Shown here piece by piece: positions 8,520-17,365 of a stretch of 64,000 nt of DNA. Source of the stretch: Polynucleobacter sp. AP-Sving-400A-A2 (GTDB lineage: Bacteria; Pseudomonadota; Gammaproteobacteria; Burkholderiales; Burkholderiaceae). Numbering within the stretch: the stretch's first letter is position 1; the number at the start of each line of letters is the position of its first letter. Location: contig NZ_CP061312.1 in NCBI RefSeq assembly GCF_018688155.1, positions 1,302,001 through 1,366,000 on the forward strand, written 5' to 3'. The notes beneath the pieces were generated by a model. The model was not told the DNA's origin. It saw only the letters and a list, made by a program, of their open reading frames with translations, and made no database searches. The position numbers were made by a program, and so were the translations under genes.

Positions 8520-9422
8520 TTAAGAATGACTAGCTTGGCTAACTAGAATCTTTCTCTCTTTATCCTTAAACCAATCTGATGGCACTAGCCGCTCCGACTC
8601 TTGCCGCACTAAGCCGCGCAACATTTTCTCGCCTTTGCAATGCGGTATCGAGGCAATTGCCTTTTGCACTAATTCATCAAAACGTTGTACTGCTCCCGTT
8701 AAACCTAAATCTTTTGCAGAGCTGGGACGATTATGAGCAATGTCCTGACCGCAAGGTTTTCCTAAAACACTCTGGTCTGCAACCACATCACGAATATCAT
8801 CCGCTACTTGATAAGCTTCGCCGAGCCACTCCCCCAACGGTCTCCAAGTCGCTGCATCAGCTCCAGCTGCTTGTGCACCAGCAGCAGTCGCCGCCTCAAA
8901 TAGAGATCCAGTTTTGGCTCGCTGGTAATCAACCAAATCTACTTTTGATTCACACTCCCAGGCTTGGCCAGCAACAATTCCATGGGGGGATCCCACGCTC
9001 ATTGCAATTGTGTTCATCAATGGGGCTAGGCGGAATATTGAACGAGTACCTGAGCTTGCTAGACACTGAAAAGCCAAAACGATGAGGGCATCGCCCGCGA
9101 GAACAGCAATACGCTCACCATAGGCCGCGTGTACCGAAGGTCTGCCACGTCGCAACTCCGCATCATCAAAACAAGGCAAGTCATCGTGGACCAAAGACGC
9201 ACAATGCAATAACTCAATCGCACTAGCAGCCGCATTGGATAGAGCTGGATCATCATCCCCGCAAGCGGATGCTACCGCTAAACACAATTGAGGACGAATT
9301 CTGGCTCCACCAGGAAACACTGAATAGTGCATTGCCTCCTGCAACAACTTTGGACCCTGTTTAGAGTAGGACAAATGCATTGCATCTTCAAGGCTTTGGT
9401 TGATTCGATCTAGCATATTCAT
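8520..9422 (-). CDS. crtE: Geranylgeranyl diphosphate synthase
   Basis: This all-trans polyprenyl synthase makes GGPP, used both for carotenoids and for the bacteriochlorophyll tail. Both aspartate-rich motifs are present: DDLPCFDD near residue 80, and DDIRDVVAD near residue 210 with the upstream FEAATAAGAQAAG. The GGARIRPQL substrate-binding segment is near residue 40. Several ATGs lie close together; the second (9422) sits about 8 bases from the GAGGAA site at the end of bchH and is preferred, giving 300 residues. The gene starts a few bases after bchH and is probably coupled to it. Being in the photosynthesis cluster favours CrtE over the housekeeping IspA farnesyl synthase. Confidence 0.92.
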   Translation of the reverse strand: MNMLDRINQSLEDAMHLSYSKQGPKLLQEAMHYSVFPGGARIRPQLCLAVASACGDDDPALSNAAASAIELLHCASLVHDDLPCFDDAELRRGRPSVHAAYGERIAVLAGDALIVLAFQCLASSGTRSIFRLAPLMNTIAMSVGSPHGIVAGQAWECESKVDLVDYQRAKTGSLFEAATAAGAQAAGADAATWRPLGEWLGEAYQVADDIRDVVADQSVLGKPCGQDIAHNRPSSAKDLGLTGAVQRFDELVQKAIASIPHCKGEKMLRGLVRQESERLVPSDWFKDKERKILVSQASHS

Positions 9423-9432
9423 ATTCATTTCC

Positions 9433-12400
9433 TCAAGCGGCTACAGCAACGTTGTCATAAATACCTTCGAGACGATCCTCAAGCTCATCATTTGCTTCTT
9501 TCATCTGCTTCAGCATCTCTGCATCAGGCTGCCAGTAATTTCTTTGTGATGCCTCTGTAAGGCGATTCGCTAATCGCGCCGCGGCAGTAGGATTGAGCTT
9601 TGCCAAACGTTCCCGCATTTCTGGGTTCAGCATGAAAGTCTCAGTCAGTTGCTTATATACCCAGGGTTGAACTTGGCCTGTAGTTGCTGACCATCCCATG
9701 GTGTTGGTGATATGAACCTCAATTTGTCTTACGCCCTCGTAACCACTCTCTAGCATGCCTTCATACCATTTTGGATTGAGCATACGAGTACGAGTTTCTA
9801 AAGAAACTTGTTCCGAGAGAGTTCTGACGGCGCCTTCGCCCTTCGTTTGGTCACCGATAAATACCGGCACATCAGCCCCACCCTTTGCCCGCTTCACTGC
9901 CCTAGTAATGCCGCCCAAAGTATCAAAGTAGTTATCAATCGTAGTAACTCCCAACTCCATCGAGTCTAGGTTTTGATATGTCATTTGTACATCGGATAAA
10001 ACACTCTTCAACAAAGCGTTATTTTGAATCGGCACACCGGCGCGTCCAAAAGCAAAACCTTTTCTACGGGTATAGGTTTCAGCGAGCTCATCCTCTTCTT
10101 CCCACACGCTGTTTTCAACCATATTACTCACGTTCGATCCATAAGCGCCATCAGCATTGCCATAAACCCGGAGTGAAGCAGTTTCTAAGTCACATCCATG
10201 TTCTTTTTGGTAAGCCAAGGAATGTTTACGAATGAAGTTTTGCTCAAGCGGCTCATCTTCAGCAGAGGCGGCCATAAATGCGGCCTCAGCTAACAATTTA
10301 ATCTGCAAAGGTAGGAGGTCTCGGAAGATTCCAGACAAAGTAATGACTACGTCGACTCTTGGACGACCAAGCTCGCTCAAAGGAATTAATTGTGCGCCAG
10401 CCAATCGGCCATAACTATCAAAGCGTGGTTTAGCGCCCATCAATGCGAGAGCCTGACCAATTTGCCCGCCCTCAGATTTCAAGTTATCACTACCCCATAA
10501 AACCATCGCAATCGATTCTGGGAGCTCATGACTATCCTCTTGGTACTTATCGAGAATGCGCTGAGCTTGCTTAGCGCCATCCTTAACAGCGAAGACGCTC
10601 GGAATTCTAAAAGGATCAAAGCCATGCAAATTACGGCCTGTAGGGAGCACTTCGGGGTTGCGCATCACATCACCGCCTGCAGCAGGTCGAATGAAGCGCC
10701 CGTCTAAGGCATCCAACATCCCAGTCACCTCAGTCTCTGCAGACATCAGTTCATTAGACTTAACCATCTTGCCAAATAAATCTTCTAGAGTTTCACGACT
10801 ACCCAATTCAAGTAACTCCGGATTGGCATCGATCACTTTGTCAAACTTCTCACCATTCATGAGAGCCTCGACTACGACATCCTCTATAGGGTGATCCAAT
10901 GCCACATCAGCCATCGCTTTTAATAAACCAAAGCGCTCAGCAAGTGGAGGTACAGCCCCAACTACATGCAAGCCATGGGGTATTAAGGTGTACTCGAGCT
11001 CAAGCAATTCATTAAAGAGATTGCTCACTGTATTTTGCAAGCCCTCCACATCAGACTTGTCCCATACGGGTTCCGCTTTACATAGATCAATCTCTGCAGC
11101 TTGGGCCTGAATCAATTCAGCTAAATCAAGACGTTCTTGATGCGCATCTACATCCAAGGATCTAAAGCGCTCGATAGAGGCTTTCAAATCTGCCAAGCCA
11201 GCATACAAACCTGCTTGCGTTACCGGAGGCGTGAGGTAACTAATCAGCGTTGCACCAGAGCGACGCTTCGCAATCGCACCCTCGGAAGGATTATTCGATG
11301 CGTACAAATAAATATTCGGTAGATCATTTATTAAACGATCTGGCCAGCACGCGCCACTCATACCGGTTTGTTTGCCAGGCATGAACTCCAGTGCACCATG
11401 CGTACCAAAGTGAATCACTGCAGTAGCAGCAAAGTCTTCCCGCAAGTAACGGTAATAGGCAGAGAAAGCATGAGTCGGAGCAAAGCCACGCTCAAACAAC
11501 AAGCGCATAGGATCACCTTCATAACCAAAAGAAGGCTGAACAGAAATCAGTATATTGCCGAACTGTTTGCCAAGCACAAAGATCGAGCTACCGTTTGAAA
11601 GTTGCTTACCTGGGGCTGGACCCCATTGAGCTTCGATTTCTTTTAACCAGCGTTCACGACGCACATGATCATCTACGGGAATCAAGGTATGAACGTTAGC
11701 ATCTGCACCATATTGCTGAGCGTTGCCTTTTAAAATGGAGTCGCGCAACTCATCAACCGATTCTGGAACATCGACGGTGTAGCCACGGTCTTTCATACCG
11801 ACTAATAAATTCTGCAGCGACTGAAATACGCTGAGGTAAGCTGCACTACCAATATTTCCGGCATTTGGCGGGAAGTTAAACAATACGATACCTACCTTGC
11901 GCTCTGCGCGTTCCGAACGACGCAGGTCAACTAACTTACCTACACGTGCAGCTAGCATCCCAACACGCTCGGTACAGGTAAACATATCCTGAGGATTGTG
12001 GTCATCCGTAAATGAACATTGCTTATGACAACCAGTGCAAGTCGTGCCAGATGCACCAGGACGTCCGCCATAAACCATCGGGATAGTAGAACCGTCTAAC
12101 TCAGGAATAGCCACCATGATGGTGCTCTCAACTGGAAGTAAGCCGCGCTCAGAACTACCCCACTGCTCCAGGTTCTGAAACTCTACTGGGTGAGCAGCAA
12201 TGTAGGGAATATCTAATTTAGCCAACACCTCCTCAGCTGCATGGGCATCGTTGTAGGCTGGTCCACCCACCAAAGAGAAGCCCGTTAAAGAAATCATGGC
12301 ATCGATGGTCGGCTTACCATCTTGACTAAAGTAGTCATCAATTGCTGGACGAGCATCTAAGCCAGCAGCAAAAGCAGGCACTACCTGCAAGCCTTGAGCC

Positions 12401-13251
12401 TCTAATGCGGCAATAACTGGATCATAGTGACCGCTATTACCAGACACCAAGTAAGAGCGAAGGACTAAGAGTCCTACTCTGCCACGCGCTTTTGCATCCG
12501 GCACTACCTTAGGTAAATCGCTTAACTTATTGCTAAGACGATTCTTCATGCGGGGGTGATATACACCAGAATCTGGATATTCAACGGGATCAAGTGCCTT
12601 AGCATTTTTACGCAAAGTCTCACGCGAGCCTGAGGCGTAGCGATTGATGAGGTTGACCATCATGTTGTACATATTTTCTTGAGAGCCGCCCAACCAATAC
12701 TGCAGCGATAAGAAATAAGCTCTGAGGTCTTGTGCGGTACCCGGTACAAAGCGCAACATCTGTGGAATCACGCGCAACATTTTCATTTGCTTTGCGCCAG
12801 CAGTCGAAGCTTTACTCTTGCCATCTTTATCTTTGGCGCTTGGGCGCAACTTTTTGAGCATCGCCATTAAACCACTAGCTGGCTGACTCATATCCAGCTT
12901 GCCAATTTTTGTTAACTTAGTAACATCTCCTGCAGACATGGCGCAAACCATGGCATCGCAATGTTCTCGCCTTGCTTTGAGATCATCCAGGATGGGTAAA
13001 TAGTGATCCTCCAAGAACAACATTGTGGCAATCACAATGTCGCCACTAGCAATGTCATCCTTACAATTTTGTAAATGCTCTGGATTACCGGCAAACTCAC
13101 TGGCTGAGTGAATCTTTAAAGTCGCCCCCGGAATCGTCTTCTTGAGGTCCTCATAGGCACGGTTTGCGGCGCTATTTAAATGAGTATCCATCGTAACAAG
13201 CACCAGCTTGATAGACTCATGCAGATTGGAAGCTTTTGTTTTTGTCAGCAT
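9433..13251 (-). CDS. bchH: Magnesium chelatase large subunit BchH
   Basis: BchH binds protoporphyrin IX and is the catalytic subunit of Mg-chelatase, working with the BchI-BchD AAA+ motor encoded on the opposite strand. At 1272 residues it matches family size. The N-terminal region (IKLVLVTMDTHLNSAANRA) and internal stretches such as VIHFGTHGALEFMPGKQ near residue 625 and TTCTGCHKQCSF are characteristic. A cobaltochelatase CobN origin is less likely because bchI and bchD are adjacent and no cobalamin genes are seen. The start ATG at 13251 lacks a strong ribosome site. The 256-base gap to bchI contains a CrtJ/PpsR-type palindrome. Confidence 0.97.
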   Translation of the reverse strand: MLTKTKASNLHESIKLVLVTMDTHLNSAANRAYEDLKKTIPGATLKIHSASEFAGNPEHLQNCKDDIASGDIVIATMLFLEDHYLPILDDLKARREHCDAMVCAMSAGDVTKLTKIGKLDMSQPASGLMAMLKKLRPSAKDKDGKSKASTAGAKQMKMLRVIPQMLRFVPGTAQDLRAYFLSLQYWLGGSQENMYNMMVNLINRYASGSRETLRKNAKALDPVEYPDSGVYHPRMKNRLSNKLSDLPKVVPDAKARGRVGLLVLRSYLVSGNSGHYDPVIAALEAQGLQVVPAFAAGLDARPAIDDYFSQDGKPTIDAMISLTGFSLVGGPAYNDAHAAEEVLAKLDIPYIAAHPVEFQNLEQWGSSERGLLPVESTIMVAIPELDGSTIPMVYGGRPGASGTTCTGCHKQCSFTDDHNPQDMFTCTERVGMLAARVGKLVDLRRSERAERKVGIVLFNFPPNAGNIGSAAYLSVFQSLQNLLVGMKDRGYTVDVPESVDELRDSILKGNAQQYGADANVHTLIPVDDHVRRERWLKEIEAQWGPAPGKQLSNGSSIFVLGKQFGNILISVQPSFGYEGDPMRLLFERGFAPTHAFSAYYRYLREDFAATAVIHFGTHGALEFMPGKQTGMSGACWPDRLINDLPNIYLYASNNPSEGAIAKRRSGATLISYLTPPVTQAGLYAGLADLKASIERFRSLDVDAHQERLDLAELIQAQAAEIDLCKAEPVWDKSDVEGLQNTVSNLFNELLELEYTLIPHGLHVVGAVPPLAERFGLLKAMADVALDHPIEDVVVEALMNGEKFDKVIDANPELLELGSRETLEDLFGKMVKSNELMSAETEVTGMLDALDGRFIRPAAGGDVMRNPEVLPTGRNLHGFDPFRIPSVFAVKDGAKQAQRILDKYQEDSHELPESIAMVLWGSDNLKSEGGQIGQALALMGAKPRFDSYGRLAGAQLIPLSELGRPRVDVVITLSGIFRDLLPLQIKLLAEAAFMAASAEDEPLEQNFIRKHSLAYQKEHGCDLETASLRVYGNADGAYGSNVSNMVENSVWEEEDELAETYTRRKGFAFGRAGVPIQNNALLKSVLSDVQMTYQNLDSMELGVTTIDNYFDTLGGITRAVKRAKGGADVPVFIGDQTKGEGAVRTLSEQVSLETRTRMLNPKWYEGMLESGYEGVRQIEVHITNTMGWSATTGQVQPWVYKQLTETFMLNPEMRERLAKLNPTAAARLANRLTEASQRNYWQPDAEMLKQMKEANDELEDRLEGIYDNVAVAA

Positions 13252-13339
13252 TAAATAAGTTTTATTAAAAAGGTCAAATTTGAAAAATTTACTTTTTACT
13301 TTTTTGTCTTAGTTTGATTCTTTAAGATTCCTACAATAC

Positions 13340-13357
13340 TGTCAACTAAAATTGACA
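13340..13357. promoter_or_regulatory. CrtJ/PpsR-type operator between bchH and bchI
   Basis: TGTCAA (13340-13345) and TTGACA (13352-13357) form a perfect 6-bp inverted repeat around 6 bases, matching TGT-N12-ACA. Each half-site read outward is the -35 consensus TTGACA, so the operator sits on the -35 region of a promoter toward bchI and possibly one toward bchH. Binding would be expected to repress both arms of the Mg-chelatase locus. The regulator itself is not in the window. Confidence 0.78.
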
Positions 13358-13381
13358 CTTTATTTCATATAAAGCTATCAT
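13352..13381 (+). promoter_or_regulatory. Probable sigma-70-type promoter for bchID
   Basis: A consensus TTGACA at 13352-13357 is followed after 18 bases by TATCAT (13376-13381), a reasonable -10 box. This lies about 130 bases upstream of the bchI ATG. The -35 box is one arm of the palindromic operator. On the other strand the second arm gives TTGACA with a poorer -10 (AAGAAT after 17 bases) toward bchH. Both are sequence predictions only. Confidence 0.5.
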
Positions 13382-13507
13382 TTAAGGGTAAATCCTAGTA
13401 AAAATTTAATGCCATATATTTATGGGATTAATCACTCATTGATTGATTTGCTGCTGTGCAATAAATCAAATATGCAGGTTTGAATTACACAATTTCAAGG
13501 AATCTGA

Positions 13508-14554
13508 ATGGCACGTAACTACCCTTTCTCGGCAATTGTTGGTCAAGAGGACATGAAATTGGCAATCCTGATTGCGGCCCTCGACTCGAGTGTTGGGGGC
13601 GTGCTAGTGATGGGCGACCGCGGTACCGGCAAATCCACAGCAGTGCGCGCACTAGCCGCATTACTTCCAGAAATGAGCTCAGTCCAAGATTGTGTCTATG
13701 CCTGCGATCCAAATGCTGCAAGCGGAACTTGCCCAGTGTGCGATGAACTCAGAGCCAAACTCAAGGTTGGCGGCAAACTGAAGGCCATTAAGAAAGCTGT
13801 GCCAGTAGTTGACCTGCCATTAGGCGCCACTGAAGACCGAGTGATTGGCGCGTTAGATATTGAAAAAGCCTTGAGCTCTGGAGAAAAAGCATATGAGCCA
13901 GGCCTACTTGCTAAAGCACATCGCGGCTTTCTGTATATAGATGAGGTCAATCTTTTAGAGGATCACCTAGTCGACTTATTGATAGACGTTGCTGCTTCTG
14001 GCGCAAACGTAGTTGAGAGGGAAGGCTTGAGTATTCGTCACCCAGCTAAGTTTGTATTAGTCGGAAGCGGAAACCCAGAGGAAGGTGAATTACGTCCACA
14101 GCTATTAGACCGTTTTGGTCTTGCGGTGGAAGTCAAGACGCCTCAAGAACCAAAGTCTCGGGTAGAAATTATTAAACGTCGCGATGAGTTTGAGCGCAAC
14201 CAAGAAAAATTCATGGCGATCTGGGAAAAAGAAGATGAGATCATTCGACAACAGATCCAAGCAGGTAAAAAGAAATTGCCTTCAGTCAAAGTGGATGACG
14301 ATATGCTCGAGAAAGTCACTCAACTTTGCAGTCACCTGGGAACAGATGGCTTGCGTGGCGAATTAACACTACTGCGCGCAACTCGTGCTTATGCAGCCTT
14401 GTGCGGAAAAAATCATGTCACGATTGAGCATCTGAAAAAGATTGCAGTACCCGCCTTGCAGCATCGTCTCAGGCGTAACCCCCTAGATGATTCTAGCTCT
14501 GCTGTGCGAGTCAGAAGAGCCTTAGAAGAGTTATTCCCTGAAGCAAGTAAGTAA
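13508..14554 (+). CDS. bchI: Magnesium chelatase ATPase subunit BchI
   Basis: BchI is the AAA+ ATPase of Mg-chelatase and forms rings with BchD that drive Mg insertion by BchH. The 348-residue protein has Walker A GDRGTGKS at residues 36-43, the cysteine-containing insert with GTCPVCDELR, Walker B (RGFLYIDEVNLLEDHLVD), and sensor and arginine-finger regions (GSGNPEEGELRPQLLDRFG). The ATG at 13508 follows an AAGGAA site. It is divergent from bchH and followed 27 bases later by bchD. All catalytic motifs appear intact. Confidence 0.97.
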   Translation: MARNYPFSAIVGQEDMKLAILIAALDSSVGGVLVMGDRGTGKSTAVRALAALLPEMSSVQDCVYACDPNAASGTCPVCDELRAKLKVGGKLKAIKKAVPVVDLPLGATEDRVIGALDIEKALSSGEKAYEPGLLAKAHRGFLYIDEVNLLEDHLVDLLIDVAASGANVVEREGLSIRHPAKFVLVGSGNPEEGELRPQLLDRFGLAVEVKTPQEPKSRVEIIKRRDEFERNQEKFMAIWEKEDEIIRQQIQAGKKKLPSVKVDDDMLEKVTQLCSHLGTDGLRGELTLLRATRAYAALCGKNHVTIEHLKKIAVPALQHRLRRNPLDDSSSAVRVRRALEELFPEASK

Positions 14555-14581
14555 GCAAGATCAATCAATAAATACAGTCTT

Positions 14582-16510
14582 TTGGAAACTCCAGAACAAA
14601 CCCAAGAGATCAGCAAGAGTGCCAAACTCGAAACCTGGTTGCGGGCGCTCCAGGTTGCTCAACTCTTAGTCATCAATCCACATGGTCTGGGAGGCGTGAT
14701 TTTGCGTGCGCGTTCTGGGCCTGTCAGAGATCGTTGGCTAGCTTATCTCAATACCGTTGCTCAATTAGGCGGTATGCGCATGCCCTTGCGTAAAATGCCA
14801 CTTGGAATTTCTGATGAGAATCTGATTGGCGGTATCGATCTTGATCAAACTTTACGAACTGGTAAAGCTGTTCTCAGGCAGGGACTCCTCGCTCAATGTG
14901 ATCAGCAGTTATTACTCATGCCAATGGCTGAAAGAGTTGAAGTAGGTGCCGTAGCAAAAGTGGTGAGTGCCTTAGACAATGGATTCATTGCGATTGAGCG
15001 TGATGGTCAAAGCCGTAGAATTGAAAGTCACTTTGGTGTTGTTGCTCTAGATGAAGGCATCGAGGATGACGAACAACCTAATGAAAAAATTCGGCAAAGA
15101 ACTGCCTTTCTTTTAAACCTCGACATCATCGGCTGGAGAGATTTACCAGAAACAGATGATGATTTTTTGCCGGATACGCAGTCACTGGATTACGCTCGAG
15201 AAAATTTCTCAAATGTCAGCATCAGCGAAGATAGTTTGAGCGCGCTTGTAGGCGTTGCTGAGCAACTCGGTATTTTTTCAATTCGTGCTTTGAACTTAGC
15301 ACTCAATACTGCGAAATGTTTAGCTGCTTTTGATAGGGAATCAGAAGTCAGTAGCATGCACCTCCAGCGCGCTATTGCTTTAGTGTTATCACCCAGAGCA
15401 ACCCGCTTACCGCAAAGTGCGCCTCCGCCTGAAGATGAAAACGAAGCTCCGACTGATGAAGAACAATCAGATGAGCAGCTAGAAGAAAACGTAGATCAAG
15501 ATCAGCCGCCTCCGCCAGAACCTACTGAAGATCAAAGCCAGGATCAAGAAAAAAAGGAAGAGAACGAGAAGGATGAGGATGAGCCTGAGAAAACAGATTC
15601 AGAAAATCCCCAAGCTCTCGATGATGAAATTCTCGAAGCTGCTCAAGCAGCAATACCTGCCGATCTCTTGTCTCGCCTAGCTGATTTAGCGGATTTGAAA
15701 ACGCCTAAAGGGATGGGCGGAAAAACAGGCGCTGTCAAAGTTGGGCGTGTGCGTGGGCGCCCCCTAGGCAATATGCCCGGCATGCCTGAAGGCGGTAAAA
15801 CCTTGAGCATTATTGATACCTTGCGAGCTGCCGTTCCTTGGCAAGGCGTGCGTAGAGCAGAAATGAAGGCGGCTGGTAAATCTATCCCCGCAGGAAAAAT
15901 CCTCATTCGCAAAGAAGATTTTAGAATCAAGCGTTATCAAGAGCGGACTCAAACTTTAACGATGTTTATTGTGGATGCTTCTGGTTCCTCGGCGATGCAT
16001 CGTCTTGCTGAAGCCAAGGGTGCTGTAGAACTTTTATTAGCTGAATGCTATGTAAGGCGTGATCAAGTAGCAGTGATGTCATTTAGAGGTAGTGTTGCTG
16101 AACTCGTTCTTGCCCCTACACGATCATTGGTAAAGGCGAAGCGCGCCTTAAGTGGGTTACCAGGTGGAGGGGGCACTCCTCTATCGCGGGCTATTGATGA
16201 ATCTTTTGAGATAGCTAGCGCATCGATGAGAAAAGGCCTTACTCCCGCTCTCGTATTCTTAACGGATGGTCGAGCCAACATTGCTAAAGATGGCTCTCCC
16301 GGCAGACCGAAAGCAATGGAAGATGCTCAGCAGTCAGCACGCGCTGCTTCTCATTACTCTTTTAAATCCTTATGGATTGATACATCACCGCAAGCTCGAG
16401 ATGAAGGTAAAGCAATAGCAGCAATGCTTGGCTCGATGTACCTGCCCTTGCCGAATGCAGGTGCAAACGAAGTTTCTCAAGCAATTATGCAGGGGCTTAA
16501 AAAGGCTTAG
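14582..16510 (+). CDS. bchD: Magnesium chelatase subunit BchD (TTG start)
   Basis: BchD is the AAA+/von Willebrand A subunit linking BchI to BchH. The N-terminal half is a degenerate AAA+ domain (GGVILRARSGPVRDRWL near residue 36) without a Walker A. An acidic, proline-rich linker spans about residues 275-350. The C-terminal integrin-I domain has an intact MIDAS: DASGSS near 465, GGGGTPLS near 530 and LTDGRAN near 562. No ATG or GTG is available near the expected N-terminus. The in-frame stop 28 bases upstream and the conserved start of homology leave the TTG at 14582 as the likely start, with no obvious ribosome site. The gene ends abutting convergent bchO. Length, 642 residues, is normal. 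Confidence 0.95.
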   Translation: METPEQTQEISKSAKLETWLRALQVAQLLVINPHGLGGVILRARSGPVRDRWLAYLNTVAQLGGMRMPLRKMPLGISDENLIGGIDLDQTLRTGKAVLRQGLLAQCDQQLLLMPMAERVEVGAVAKVVSALDNGFIAIERDGQSRRIESHFGVVALDEGIEDDEQPNEKIRQRTAFLLNLDIIGWRDLPETDDDFLPDTQSLDYARENFSNVSISEDSLSALVGVAEQLGIFSIRALNLALNTAKCLAAFDRESEVSSMHLQRAIALVLSPRATRLPQSAPPPEDENEAPTDEEQSDEQLEENVDQDQPPPPEPTEDQSQDQEKKEENEKDEDEPEKTDSENPQALDDEILEAAQAAIPADLLSRLADLADLKTPKGMGGKTGAVKVGRVRGRPLGNMPGMPEGGKTLSIIDTLRAAVPWQGVRRAEMKAAGKSIPAGKILIRKEDFRIKRYQERTQTLTMFIVDASGSSAMHRLAEAKGAVELLLAECYVRRDQVAVMSFRGSVAELVLAPTRSLVKAKRALSGLPGGGGTPLSRAIDESFEIASASMRKGLTPALVFLTDGRANIAKDGSPGRPKAMEDAQQSARAASHYSFKSLWIDTSPQARDEGKAIAAMLGSMYLPLPNAGANEVSQAIMQGLKKA

Positions 16511-17362
16511 CTAAGCTAGCCCCTCTAGAATCATCTTCGCCACTCTGCTTGGCTCAAGCTCATGCATGATGTGACCGCCCTCCCACTTCACAATCTCTGC
16601 GGCCGGGAAATAATCCCCAATAATCTTCTCTAGAGGCCTCGCTGGAATCCACGCATCTTGATTACCTAATACACAAATTAATTTACCGTGATACAAATTA
16701 GCCTCGGCTAACACTTTTTGAATGTCTGCTGCTGCCATGAAATTCATTGAGCCGCGCACGTGGTCTGAGCGTTCAAAAAGTTTGCGGTAATACACTCTTC
16801 GGGCCTCTGGCAAATTGGTATTTGTTGAATCTAATAACTTATCCACCATTCCCAAACTAGGTGATAGTGAAGCAAGCAAACTAGAGAGTGTTGAAGATCT
16901 GGTAATTGGGCCTAAGAGCGGTCCAAAGAAACTAGTGTAAACAGGTGGTGGTGGTATAAAGGACGGGTTTAAAGCAATGACTAGCTTTGGCTGTTTTGCT
17001 GCAGCTACCGCAAAACGTACCGCTAGGGGCCCCCCAGCAGAATGCCCTACTACGATCGAGGGCGCTTCAATCCCCAATTGCTCGATGAGTTTTTGCAATG
17101 AATGCGCAATGACATCTAGCTTGAGGTCTTCTAATTTTGCACCCTGGGTAAAAGCGTGGCCTGGTAAATCTGGCACTAGCACTTGCGCATGGGGCTCTAA
17201 TAGAGGAATCAAATCTGACCAAGAGTGGGTTGAACTTCCAGTGCCATGCAGTAGCAAAACTACTGGGCCCTTACCTGTGAGCTGAACATGCCAATCTAAA
17301 TCTCCAACAGAGATAAGCCTGCTATGTTGTCGATTGGGCCAATCTAAGGGTATGCGTTTCAT
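16511..17362 (-). CDS. bchO: Magnesium chelatase accessory alpha/beta hydrolase BchO
   Basis: BchO-type proteins are alpha/beta hydrolases found beside bchID in purple bacteria and long annotated as Mg-chelatase accessory factors; the exact reaction is not established. The 283-residue protein has the oxyanion segment LLLHGTGSSTHSW near residue 37, the nucleophile elbow VGHSAGG near 104 (serine nucleophile), the acid region GNQDAWIP near 236 and the catalytic histidine in EGGHIMHE near 263. The stop codon abuts the bchD stop with no intergenic space, so the two transcripts converge. It follows the second hydrolase gene by 3 bases, so the two are probably co-transcribed. Confidence 0.9.
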   Translation of the reverse strand: MKRIPLDWPNRQHSRLISVGDLDWHVQLTGKGPVVLLLHGTGSSTHSWSDLIPLLEPHAQVLVPDLPGHAFTQGAKLEDLKLDVIAHSLQKLIEQLGIEAPSIVVGHSAGGPLAVRFAVAAAKQPKLVIALNPSFIPPPPVYTSFFGPLLGPITRSSTLSSLLASLSPSLGMVDKLLDSTNTNLPEARRVYYRKLFERSDHVRGSMNFMAAADIQKVLAEANLYHGKLICVLGNQDAWIPARPLEKIIGDYFPAAEIVKWEGGHIMHELEPSRVAKMILEGLA

Positions 17363-17365
17363 GAC

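Noticed and set aside
8579..9085. 168-residue open frame on the plus strand
   Set aside because: It lies antisense to crtE, which has full catalytic motifs, and the translated product shows no domain pattern.
13455..13472. Second possible TGT-N12-ACA site in the bchH-bchI gap
   Set aside because: The right half is ATA, not ACA, and the arms do not match.
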